A DNA stretch of 35,088 nucleotides from an uncultured Lachnospiraceae bacterium (GTDB taxonomy: Bacteria > Bacillota > Clostridia > Lachnospirales > Lachnospiraceae): positions 1 through 35,088 of the forward strand of contig CAJUNP010000031.1 in NCBI GenBank assembly GCA_910587935.1, written 5' to 3'. The notes below the pieces were generated by a model. That model searched no databases. It saw nothing but the letters and a program-made list of their open reading frames with translations, and had not been told where the DNA came from. The position numbers and the translations under genes are program-made. Positions 23,366 through 31,561 of this stretch are shown here, piece by piece; position 1 is the first letter of the stretch, and each line of letters begins with the position of its first letter.

Positions 23366-25348
23366 TTACAGATTTAACTGTACTTTTTTAAGTTCAAGCA
23401 TTTTATCTCTCAGTTCGGCCGCCGCTTCAAAATTCAGATCTGCAGCTGCTTTCTGCATTTTTTTCTCTATATCCCGGATTAATTTTGCTATTTCCTTTTC
23501 AGACATGGATTCGGGGTCTTTTTCAAACCGGACTTCCTCCTTGGCAATCACTTTAGATATGCTGATTAAGTCGCGCACCGCTTTGCGTATGGTCTGCGGT
23601 GTAATTCCATGTTCTTCATTATATTTCTCCTGAATTTCCCGGCGTCTCTCCGTCTCCGTAATTGCCACATGCATGGAATCCGTTACGGTATCCGCGTACA
23701 TAATTACATGTCCGTCGGAATTTCTGGCGGCACGTCCGATAGTCTGGATCAGTGATGTTGCGGATCTCAAAAAGCCCTCCTTATCCGCATCCAGAATCGC
23801 CACAAGCGAAATCTCCGGAATATCAAGTCCCTCCCGCAGCAGGTTGATTCCCACCAGTACGTCAAACACATCCAGCCGCATGTCGCGGATTATCTGCGCC
23901 CGTTCCAGGGTATCAATATCCGCATGCAGATATTTCACCCGAATTCCCACATCCGCCATATACTCCGTCAAATCTTCCGCCATCCGTTTGGTCAGTGTCG
24001 TAATGAGCACTTTGTTATGTGCTTCCGTCTCCCTGCGGATCTCACCGATCAAATCGTCAATCTGTCCTTCCACCGGGCGCACCTCAACCTTGGGATCCAA
24101 AAGTCCGGTAGGGCGTATGATCTGCTCCGTCCGGAACAATTCGTGTTCTTCTTCGTACACATTGGGGGTTGCGGACACAAAAAGCATCTGATCAATATGC
24201 TGTTCAAATTCTTCAAAATTCAAGGGGCGGTTATCCAGAGCGGACGGCAGCCGGAACCCATAGTCTACAAGAGTCTGCTTCCTTGAACGGTCGCCGGCAT
24301 ACATACCTCTGACCTGTGGAACGGTTATATGGGATTCATCAATTATAATCAGATAATCATCTCCAAAATAATCCATCAGGGTATGCGGCATTTCTCCTGC
24401 TTCCATGCCGTTGAGATGCCTGGAATAGTTCTCAATTCCGGAACAAAAACCGGTCTCCCTCAGCATTTCGATATCAAAATTAGTCCGCTCCGATATTCTC
24501 TGGGCCTCTAAAAGCTTGTCTTCGCTTTTGAAAGTTTTAACGCGTTCTCCCAGTTCTTTTTCGATTTCGACGCAGGCTCTCTTAATTTTTTCCTCCGCAA
24601 CTACATAATGAGACGCGGGGAAAATGGCAATATGTTCCAATACCGCGTGAACTTGTCCGGTCAGCGGATCAACCTCTGCAATCCGGTCGATCTCATCGCC
24701 GAAAAATTCGATTCTGATCAGGTAATCGCCGCCTATTGCGGGGTATATCTCAACGACATCTCCTCTGACACGAAAGGTACTTCTCTGTATATCCATATCG
24801 TTGCGCGTATATTGAATCGCCACCAATTCCCGGAGCACCTGATCCCTGTCCTTAATCATGCCCGGACGCAAAGATACAATCAGTTCCTGGTAATCGTCCG
24901 GACTTCCCAGACCGTATATACAGGAAACGCTGGCTACGACGATCACGTCACGCCGTTCCGTCAAAGCCGCCGTTGCGGACAGGCGGAGTTTGTCAATCTC
25001 ATCATTGATAGAGGAATCCTTGGCAATATACGTATCGGTAGAGGGAACGTAGGCTTCCGGCTGGTAATAATCGTAATAGGACACAAAGTATTCCACCGCG
25101 TTATTGGGGAAAAATTCTTTGAATTCACCGTATAACTGGCCGGCAAGAGTCTTGTTATGGGCAATGATAAGCGTTGGTTTATTTAATTGTTGGATGATGT
25201 TGGCCATGGTAAAGGTTTTGCCAGAGCCGGTGACGCCAAGAAGTGTCTGGAACTGGTTGCCTTCCTTGAAGCCCTTTACTAATTCTTCAATTGCCTGCGG
25301 TTGGTCGCCTGTGGGAACGTATTCTGATACTAATTCGAAATGATCCAT
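23366..25348 (-). CDS. uvrB: UvrABC excinuclease subunit B
   Basis: UvrB is the damage-verifying helicase of nucleotide excision repair. The 660 residues carry Walker A LLGVTGSGKTFT (about 36-47), the beta-hairpin motif YYDYYQPEAYVP, DESH, the C-terminal helicase motifs (INLLREGLDIPE, QTIGRAARN) and a terminal UVR motif (DLNFEAAAELRDKM) for UvrC contact. The ATG at 25348 follows AGAAAGG. Only 20 nt separate it from the stop of the P-loop ATPase gene of the neighbouring island, and no promoter is evident in that gap. Confidence 0.98.
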   Translation of the reverse strand: MDHFELVSEYVPTGDQPQAIEELVKGFKEGNQFQTLLGVTGSGKTFTMANIIQQLNKPTLIIAHNKTLAGQLYGEFKEFFPNNAVEYFVSYYDYYQPEAYVPSTDTYIAKDSSINDEIDKLRLSATAALTERRDVIVVASVSCIYGLGSPDDYQELIVSLRPGMIKDRDQVLRELVAIQYTRNDMDIQRSTFRVRGDVVEIYPAIGGDYLIRIEFFGDEIDRIAEVDPLTGQVHAVLEHIAIFPASHYVVAEEKIKRACVEIEKELGERVKTFKSEDKLLEAQRISERTNFDIEMLRETGFCSGIENYSRHLNGMEAGEMPHTLMDYFGDDYLIIIDESHITVPQVRGMYAGDRSRKQTLVDYGFRLPSALDNRPLNFEEFEQHIDQMLFVSATPNVYEEEHELFRTEQIIRPTGLLDPKVEVRPVEGQIDDLIGEIRRETEAHNKVLITTLTKRMAEDLTEYMADVGIRVKYLHADIDTLERAQIIRDMRLDVFDVLVGINLLREGLDIPEISLVAILDADKEGFLRSATSLIQTIGRAARNSDGHVIMYADTVTDSMHVAITETERRREIQEKYNEEHGITPQTIRKAVRDLISISKVIAKEEVRFEKDPESMSEKEIAKLIRDIEKKMQKAAADLNFEAAAELRDKMLELKKVQLNL

Positions 25349-25368
25349 GGTACTATACCTTTCTATAA

Positions 25369-26817
25369 CTATGGTCTTCCTCTTAGAACTAATCCCAAAC
25401 CAATTCTATACAATTTAGGGATTTCAAATAAATTATCTGCAAATGCTTTACCCCTTTTTGCTTCTAACATTCCTGTTTCATAAAGTTCTTGAAGCATATC
25501 ATCTCCTTGGGGTTCCAATCCATCCATAAGTACGAATATTTCTTCTCTACTATATCGAGCTGTATCTTTTCCCTTAAACCTATCAAAATGTTTTCTTAAT
25601 TTTGGAAACTCACTCAAATATGTATCGCATTTAACTTCAGACACTTTAGAAAAAGCTTTTTTTACTGCCATGCCAGAAATCAAACAATTTTCTTCAAAAT
25701 TTTCTATGTCTTCTTGTGCTTCTTTAGAATAATTAGCAAAATTGATAAATTCTCTCGGATATTTCCCCCCTAACCCATCTGTTATTCGTTGTAACAGCCA
25801 ATCAATCATATTTGCTTCTTTTTTCCCCTTATACACCTGACGAGCAAATATAGTATAAAAAGTCTCTTCTAAATTTGGAGCCAATAACAACTCCTCCTTT
25901 TCCAACCCTATCGCGTTTACTGTATATTCTTCCACCATTTCATTATTTAAACATCGACGCATTAACATAATCAGCAAATCTTTTTTATCCCATGAAAGTA
26001 CTACACTTTTATCCGACAAATGACTTTTATTCACAAATTCTAGTGTAGACCAGATATCATTCCTTAAAAACATTTTAAATTTTATTCTTGGAAACCTATT
26101 AACGAAACTCAAATACGTTCTAAAAAGGCTTTCTATACAAATCTTTCTTTTTCCATAATCATCAGAAAACAACTCGTCAATTTTATCAAATAAAATCCAA
26201 CACTCTAAACATTCCTGCTCTAAAACATCATTAATGTCACCCAATAAATCTTGTGTATCAATACTATATTTTCCACCAATTTTAATTTTTACACCTTTTA
26301 TATCAATGTCTATACCTTGTACTGGAGTTCCCACAACCACACTCCATAATTGTTTCAGGATATTTAAAATCCTAAAATCCTCCATAATACCTACATTTCT
26401 ATAAAATTCAACTAAATTTTCCCCACAGTAATATCCTTCCTTTCCCATTTTAATTGCTATTTTCACCGCTATATAAAGTTCCCATATTTTATTAAAATCA
26501 GCTTCCTCGTTCCTTAATAACTTTCTAAAATCATCTGTTTGTAATTCCTTCAAATCATTGAAGCCTGTTCCTGTTACTATAATTATTTTTCTATCAAGTC
26601 CTGCAAGTTTCTTTGCTACTTGTTCATACTTAGAAAACATCTGAAATAGGGCACTTTTTCCAGAACCTTTCGCCCCTAAAACCAAAGATTTCTGTGGATT
26701 AATAAATTGTTCAAAATCCTTAGTTTTTATAAATTTTCTATCTAAATCTAATTCCGACTCGGAATCCACACTTCCAAATTCTAATTTTGATAATAATTCT
26801 TTTTTATTTTCGTACAT
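25369..26817 (-). CDS. P-loop ATPase of the Sll1717 type (putative defence ATPase)
   Basis: The 482-residue protein has Walker A LVLGAKGSGKSALF (Gly48-Ser55), Walker B ILFDKIDELF (Asp211, Asp214, Glu215) and an arginine-bearing FLRNDIW strand (Arg252) of the kind seen in STAND/Sll1717-like ATPases, then a helical region and a C-terminal segment (about 405-475: ARYSREEIFVLMDGLEPQGD, then LYRIGLGLVL) that looks like a winged helix. No nuclease motif is visible in the protein itself. The ATG follows GGGAGG by 6 nt. It is 49 nt downstream of the DUF1016 gene and 20 nt upstream of uvrB. A sensor or switch role driving the neighbouring nuclease is inference. Confidence 0.7.
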   Translation of the reverse strand: MYENKKELLSKLEFGSVDSESELDLDRKFIKTKDFEQFINPQKSLVLGAKGSGKSALFQMFSKYEQVAKKLAGLDRKIIIVTGTGFNDLKELQTDDFRKLLRNEEADFNKIWELYIAVKIAIKMGKEGYYCGENLVEFYRNVGIMEDFRILNILKQLWSVVVGTPVQGIDIDIKGVKIKIGGKYSIDTQDLLGDINDVLEQECLECWILFDKIDELFSDDYGKRKICIESLFRTYLSFVNRFPRIKFKMFLRNDIWSTLEFVNKSHLSDKSVVLSWDKKDLLIMLMRRCLNNEMVEEYTVNAIGLEKEELLLAPNLEETFYTIFARQVYKGKKEANMIDWLLQRITDGLGGKYPREFINFANYSKEAQEDIENFEENCLISGMAVKKAFSKVSEVKCDTYLSEFPKLRKHFDRFKGKDTARYSREEIFVLMDGLEPQGDDMLQELYETGMLEAKRGKAFADNLFEIPKLYRIGLGLVLRGRP

Positions 26818-26866
26818 AACAAACCTCCCATTTCTTTAATGATAAACCTACAAGTACTTTACCACT

Positions 26867-27970
26867 CTATTCTACATCAGCCTCTTCTATCCACTGTCGT
26901 AACTTGTCTTGCAATAATTTCTTATCAGGTAAATACAACTTATATTCAGAAGCATAAATATTAGTATCTCGCGGCAATGTAATCTCCACTAATGCATCAT
27001 TATTTTCTTTACATAACAGAATACCAATCGTTGGATTTTCATCTTCCAATTTCTCATACCGATCATAATAATTTACATACATCTGCATTTGTCCAATATC
27101 CTGATGTGTTAATTTATCCACTTTCAGGTCAATCAGCACATAACACCGAAGAAGACGATTGTAGAAAACCAAATCCACATAATAACTATCTTCATTAAAA
27201 GTAAAACGTTTCTGCCTCGATTCAAACAGATATCCTTTTCCCATTTCCAGCAAAAATTTCTGCAGTTTATCAATAATTGCCGTTTCTAAATCTGTTTCTG
27301 AATATTTCGTCTTTTCTTCCATTCCTAAAAATTCTAATACTGTTGGCTGCTTTACAACATCTTCTGGTTTTGTAATAATATTACCTTTCTTTGCCAACTG
27401 TAAAACAGCCTCTTTATCTCGGCTAAGCGCTAATCTTTCATAAAGGCTAGAATTATATTGTCTTTGCAGAGTGCGAACACTCCATCCGGATCTCGCTGAT
27501 TCAATTTCATAGAAACTTCTTTCATCTTCATTTTCTATTCGCATTAATTGCAAATAATGTGACCATGATACTATGAAGGGCGGTTTCTCTTGAAAAAGGC
27601 TAAACACTGTTTCGCTTTTTTCAACAGCAAAAAGATTTAGCACTGCTTCGCTAATTCTATCCTTGTAAGTCAGATAAAACTTCCGTACATTTTTCAAACT
27701 ATCCTCTGAAAATCCTCTTTCAAAATTCTTTTTCATTTCTTCTGATAGCCTTTTAATAACTTGACTGCCATATCTTGCTCTTGATTCACCTTTTTGTTGC
27801 ACTTCTATAATCCATTTCCCAATAGCATAATAGGTAAGCAACTGTATAATATTTACTTGCTGAACAGCAATATTTCTTGCATACTTGACTAGAGCTACCG
27901 TCTCGATGCATAGCTTTTCAATAGGCGCATCCTCACTAATTAATACCTCTGTTTTTTGACTATGATTCAT
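26867..27970 (-). CDS. DUF1016/YhcG-family PD-(D/E)XK nuclease
   Basis: A 367-residue protein with the two parts of the YhcG family: an N-terminal DUF1016 helical domain (about 20-180; YYAIGKWIIEVQQKGESRA, ARYGSQVIKRLSEE, the SWSHYLQLMR motif and the YEIESARSGWSVRTLQRQ segment) and a C-terminal PD-(D/E)XK domain (about 215-350; Glu229, YYVDLVFYNRLL with Asp266, YVLIDLK with Asp281-x-Lys283, then GQMQMYVNYY). Catalytic residues all seem intact. These proteins are frequent in defence islands and beside type I restriction genes; a biochemical role is not established by sequence. The start follows AGGGGATGAG. It lies 38 nt after the DUF2971 gene, suggesting one operon. Confidence 0.85.
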   Translation of the reverse strand: MNHSQKTEVLISEDAPIEKLCIETVALVKYARNIAVQQVNIIQLLTYYAIGKWIIEVQQKGESRARYGSQVIKRLSEEMKKNFERGFSEDSLKNVRKFYLTYKDRISEAVLNLFAVEKSETVFSLFQEKPPFIVSWSHYLQLMRIENEDERSFYEIESARSGWSVRTLQRQYNSSLYERLALSRDKEAVLQLAKKGNIITKPEDVVKQPTVLEFLGMEEKTKYSETDLETAIIDKLQKFLLEMGKGYLFESRQKRFTFNEDSYYVDLVFYNRLLRCYVLIDLKVDKLTHQDIGQMQMYVNYYDRYEKLEDENPTIGILLCKENNDALVEITLPRDTNIYASEYKLYLPDKKLLQDKLRQWIEEADVE

Positions 27971-28008
27971 GAACTCATCCCCTTTATAAATACTGTCTAC
28001 TTGCTACT

Positions 28009-28755
28009 CTATCGCCTTGTATATCTGACTTTAGACTTTCTAAACTCACAATTTTCAATTCTTTGCTTTCGCAAAAACAGTTTCATTGTACTTTCATCTA
28101 TCAAATTACAAGGTCCTATTATAACTTCTCGTATTACATTTCTTTTTTCCATTTCGATATCTTCAAATGGAATACACAAATATGGAATCATATCTTTCCT
28201 TGTTGGTTGAAAATCCAATTTATCCTTTATAAAATCTATCGCACATTGATTTAGATGTTGATTATTCCCTAAATATCTGACAATCTCACATTCACCGTAC
28301 TCTTTATTAATAGAATTATCAAAATATAAACGCCACTCTCTTTCTTCTTCAAAACCAGCCATCTTATAACATATAGTATCATTTACTTGTTGCAGAATAT
28401 TCCAACAGATATTTTCAAAAATATAATTACCAAACTTAATTCCCTTTTGTATAATTATATTTCCCTCTATTCTGGCCCGTAACAAAATATTTACAATGAA
28501 AAAAAGATCTTTTACACTTTCTTTTACAAGATTCCTTCGTTCCTGTTCTGTTAAATAAACCACTTTTTCCAATTTAAGCAAGTTAGAACTTTCAGCATAC
28601 TTTGCAAGCATATTAAAGTCAAATCCCAGTGCCATACCTTGCGCATCGTCTGCATAGCCACGCCATTGGCTCAGCAAATCTCCCTTCTCGGAAAAACACA
28701 TTACATATGTAGATATGCGGCCCTCTTCTAGTAATTTTGTAACATGCAGCTTCAA
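28009..28755 (-). CDS. DUF2971 protein, 5'-truncated and perhaps frameshifted
   Basis: The frame contains the family core (TYVMCFSEKGDLLSQWRGYA, then DDAQGMALGFDF) and a C-terminal part ending KSKVRYTRR. DUF2971 proteins usually have another 60-100 residues in front, with a 'YHYT' motif and a segment ending in 'N..SE'. Here the frame opens after a stop near 28860 and the first initiation codon is a TTG at 28755 with no good ribosome site. In the other frame a short start (LASEIDDYGRKK, from TTG) runs into a run of seven A; one more A would join both frames. The protein is therefore probably damaged or starts late. The family is of unknown function but is seen in phage-defence neighbourhoods. 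Confidence 0.6.
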   Translation of the reverse strand: MKLHVTKLLEEGRISTYVMCFSEKGDLLSQWRGYADDAQGMALGFDFNMLAKYAESSNLLKLEKVVYLTEQERRNLVKESVKDLFFIVNILLRARIEGNIIIQKGIKFGNYIFENICWNILQQVNDTICYKMAGFEEEREWRLYFDNSINKEYGECEIVRYLGNNQHLNQCAIDFIKDKLDFQPTRKDMIPYLCIPFEDIEMEKRNVIREVIIGPCNLIDESTMKLFLRKQRIENCEFRKSKVRYTRR

Positions 28756-28894
28756 ATCTGTAACAAATTCCCTCCACGCATCCCCATCCGTCTTTTTATT
28801 ATAATCAAATCTTGATTCACACCCATCTAACTCATCATATATTTTTTTCGTCCATAATCATCTATCTCACTCGCCAAAAATCTTCCTTTGCCAC

Positions 28895-28900
28895 ATTATA
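28895..28900 (-). promoter_or_regulatory. possible -10 box in front of the island operon
   Basis: A perfect TATAAT on the minus strand just after the ctpA terminator. No -35 close to consensus at 16-18 nt: that region is the terminator stem (TGTACT). It could drive the DUF2971-DUF1016-ATPase genes, but evidence is weak. Confidence 0.3.
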
Positions 28901-28910
28901 ACAGACAACG

Positions 28911-28952
28911 AAAAAAAAGTACAGAACTAAATCGAATGTTTGTTCTGTACTT
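28911..28952 (-). terminator. intrinsic terminator of the ftsEX-ctpA operon
   Basis: On the minus strand AAGTACAGAAC pairs perfectly with GTTCTGTACTT over 11 bp, 14-nt loop, and a run of eight T. It lies 25 nt after the ctpA stop and marks the boundary of the island. Confidence 0.92.
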
Positions 28953-28977
28953 CTTATTTTCAAAACCGAACATCTTG

Positions 28978-30318
28978 CTAACCCGCGGAATTCATCTTTT
29001 CCGCCAGCAGCTCTTTCGCTCTTTCCAGCTGGTTATCCACTTTGACTTCGGCGTCATAGTAAGCTTCTCCGTCGAATTCACACACTTCATCAGGCTCAAT
29101 TCCGATCCCGTGAATATTTCTTCCGTTAGGAGTATAATAACTGCTTACAGTCAGTTTCACTGCCGATCCGTCTTTTAAGGAAACCACCTGCTGGACAATC
29201 CCTTTTCCGTAGGTAGTTGTTCCAAGCAGCGTTCCGATCCCATAGTCCTGAATGGAACCGGCAAGAATCTCCGACGCGCTGGCCGAGTATCCGTTAATCA
29301 GCACTACCATAGGAAGCTTGAACTCTCTGGTTCCGTCACAGTTATATTCCCGTCTGTTTCCATTACGGTCCTCCGTATAAACGATCAGACCCTCCGGCAA
29401 CAGCATACTTGCTATATCCACTACCGTATCCAGATTGCCTCCGGGATTACTGCGTAAATCTAAAATCATTCCTTTCATGCCCTGTTCTTTCAGCACTGCC
29501 AGAGCTTCCGCAAACTGATCCGCCGTTACGTCGTCAAATTCCGTAATTTGAATATATCCCATCTGTCCTTCATACATTTCATAATTAACGGTAGGGCTTT
29601 CGATCTGCCGCCTGACTACATCTTTTTCCATATATTCACCGTCGCGGACCAGAGTCAGATGAACCGTGCTTCCCTCTTCCCCTTTTATCATGGCCACAAC
29701 TTCCGTTAATTCCATACCGGCTGCCGACTTACCGTCAACTTCATAAATAATATCGCCTTCCCTGAGCTCTGCATCCTGCGCGGGGGTTCCCTCAATCACG
29801 CCGTTAATCATGGCATAACCGGTCTGCTTATCCATACTGACATATGCACCGATTCCGAAATAAATGCCTTCCGTCTGTTCCATCAATTCCTGCAGCTCTG
29901 CCTCAGAATAATAAGTAGAATACGGATCTCCCAAAGATGCCATCATACCCTTATAGGCGTCTTCAATCAATAATTGTTTATCCGTCTCCTCCTTATAAAA
30001 ATAAGCGTCTATAACAGCTTCGATCTTTTGCATCTTAGTCATTACATCGGCTGTTACCGCACTGTCTTCTCTGCTTTGCTCCACCGGTTTTTCAGGTTCA
30101 TCAACAGCAAAAAGAGGCTTACCGATTGCGATACGCAGTATCAGAACAATCACAAAACAGCATAAAACAAATAAGCCCCCGGCAAGCATGCCTTTTAAGT
30201 AGATCTTCATCTCTGCCTTGTCTTTGTTCATCTGTTCTATAAGCGCAATTTCCTCTGCCTTTGTCTTTTCCTGATTCCTGCCGGCATCATAACTATAATC
30301 ATTGTAATCATTGTTCAA
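28978..30318 (-). CDS. ctpA: S41 family C-terminal processing protease (CtpA type)
   Basis: A 446-residue membrane-anchored serine protease with a cytoplasmic N-terminal tail of about 40 residues, one membrane helix (about 43-65), an N-terminal S41 cap, a PDZ domain (about 150-225; YFGIGAYVS, DIIYEVDGKSA) and the catalytic domain: LDLRSNPGGNLD, catalytic Ser347 in YSASASEILAG and Lys372 in TYGKG. It cleaves periplasm-facing substrates at their C-termini. It is 15 nt after the M23 gene, so it closes the ftsEX operon; substrates linked to envelope remodelling are plausible but not shown. Confidence 0.93.
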   Translation of the reverse strand: MNNDYNDYSYDAGRNQEKTKAEEIALIEQMNKDKAEMKIYLKGMLAGGLFVLCCFVIVLILRIAIGKPLFAVDEPEKPVEQSREDSAVTADVMTKMQKIEAVIDAYFYKEETDKQLLIEDAYKGMMASLGDPYSTYYSEAELQELMEQTEGIYFGIGAYVSMDKQTGYAMINGVIEGTPAQDAELREGDIIYEVDGKSAAGMELTEVVAMIKGEEGSTVHLTLVRDGEYMEKDVVRRQIESPTVNYEMYEGQMGYIQITEFDDVTADQFAEALAVLKEQGMKGMILDLRSNPGGNLDTVVDIASMLLPEGLIVYTEDRNGNRREYNCDGTREFKLPMVVLINGYSASASEILAGSIQDYGIGTLLGTTTYGKGIVQQVVSLKDGSAVKLTVSSYYTPNGRNIHGIGIEPDEVCEFDGEAYYDAEVKVDNQLERAKELLAEKMNSAG

Positions 30319-30333
30319 TATTAATCCCTGCCT

Positions 30334-31557
30334 TTACTGTGCAAAATAATTCCACGGATTCACATAACTGCCGTTTAATCTGACGCTGAAGTGAAGATGA
30401 TTGCCTGTTGAACGCCCGGTTGTTCCCACCGCCGCTATATGTTCTCCCTTAATCACCAGATCCCCTTTCGAAACATAAAGCGCTGAGGCATGCATATATA
30501 CGGTATACAAACTGTCTCCGTGATCGATCATGATATAATTCCCCATTGTTGCGCTGTAATCCGCCGCAACCACTTTTCCGTCGTAAGCCGCCAGTATTTT
30601 GCTTCCGCCCGGCGCAGCCATATCAAGACCGTTATGAAACAGCACCACACCCAAAGTCGGATGAGGGCGGTTTCCATACTCGCTGGATATTCTCGTATAA
30701 GACGGAGCCGGCCACTGGAACATACCGCCGTCATATGTGATTACTTCTCCGCTTTCTTCCAAAAGCCTGCGTTTCTCTTCCGCAACAGCCGCCTCCAATT
30801 GGGAAATCAAAGCTGTCTGCGTCTCAATATCTTCTTCATACTGTTTAATCGCGGCTTCTTTATTGTTAATATCCGATTCAAAAGCCGTTATCTGCCGCTC
30901 CTTAGCGTTGATCAGTTCTTCCAGATTATCCTGTTCCGCTTCCTGAACCGCCTTTGCCTCTTTCAGTATTTCTCTTTCCTGTTCCAGCTGCTCTTTGCAT
31001 AATTCAATCATCTGCCGGTTCAGCATATATTCTTCCAGTTTTCTTCTGTCATAAGCAGCCAGTTCTTCAAAATAATCGGCCCGGTTCAGTATCTCTCCAA
31101 AACTGTCGGCTCCCAGTATTGCCTCAAGATAAAAGTTATCTCCCCGTTCATACATAAACTGGATGCGCACTTTCATTGCCTCATACTGTCCCTGCTCCGT
31201 CTCCAAAGCCGCTTCCAACTCCTGTGCTGCCGCCTCAATATCCGCTTCCTTCTGTTCAATAGTACTCTGAAGTTCGGCAATTTTTTCACTGACCGTATTC
31301 AGATTTGCATCCAGCTGGACAATATAAGATTCCAGATTATCCTTGGATTTTTCCAATTCCTCTTTCATCTTCTTAATATCCGTCAGTCCCTGCTGAAGTT
31401 TTTTCTTTTCGTCTTCCGCGGCATCGATCTGATTTTCTTTTTCTTTAATACTGTCCGAAGTAATCTGTGCCCGGCTTATACTCCCCTGACTGCCTGTGAG
31501 AAAAAATCCGGCCAGAAAACACAGCAGCAAAATAAACCCTGTCTTTTTACACTTCAT
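30334..31557 (-). CDS. murein hydrolase activator-like M23 peptidase with coiled coil (EnvC type)
   Basis: The 407-residue exported protein has a signal peptide (about 1-30), a long coiled-coil region (about 35-125 and 170-270) and a C-terminal LytM/M23 domain. The zinc ligands seem complete (His308 and Asp312 in FHNGLDMA, His387/His389 in GNHLHF, with His356 in YMHAS), so unlike E. coli EnvC it may itself be active. The coiled coil is of the type that binds the extracellular loop of FtsX. Being next to ftsX (4 nt apart), it is likely the hydrolase or activator controlled by FtsEX in septal or side-wall peptidoglycan cleavage. Confidence 0.9.
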   Translation of the reverse strand: MKCKKTGFILLLCFLAGFFLTGSQGSISRAQITSDSIKEKENQIDAAEDEKKKLQQGLTDIKKMKEELEKSKDNLESYIVQLDANLNTVSEKIAELQSTIEQKEADIEAAAQELEAALETEQGQYEAMKVRIQFMYERGDNFYLEAILGADSFGEILNRADYFEELAAYDRRKLEEYMLNRQMIELCKEQLEQEREILKEAKAVQEAEQDNLEELINAKERQITAFESDINNKEAAIKQYEEDIETQTALISQLEAAVAEEKRRLLEESGEVITYDGGMFQWPAPSYTRISSEYGNRPHPTLGVVLFHNGLDMAAPGGSKILAAYDGKVVAADYSATMGNYIMIDHGDSLYTVYMHASALYVSKGDLVIKGEHIAAVGTTGRSTGNHLHFSVRLNGSYVNPWNYFAQ

Positions 31558-31561
31558 ATCT

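Larger units (their letters stand above)
25369..28880 (-). mobile_element. AT-rich three-gene insert (defence-like island) between ctpA and uvrB
   Basis: Three minus-strand genes (DUF2971, DUF1016/YhcG, P-loop ATPase) are clearly richer in A+T by eye than ctpA and uvrB on either side and use AT-rich codons. The insert begins right after the ctpA terminator (28911-28952) and ends about 20 nt before the uvrB start. The first gene lacks its normal 5' end. I could not find flanking direct repeats, a recombinase or a tRNA, so the mechanism is probably homologous recombination in flanking genes or illegitimate joining. Confidence 0.6.

Noticed and set aside
23673..24511. Plus-strand frames opposite uvrB
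   Set aside because: Antisense shadows of a conserved gene; Ser/Arg/Ile-rich products without motifs.
25340..28960. Direct repeats or attachment sites flanking the island
   Set aside because: The ends near 25349-25368 and 28860-28900 were compared by eye and share no convincing repeat; no integrase, tRNA or inverted ends were found.
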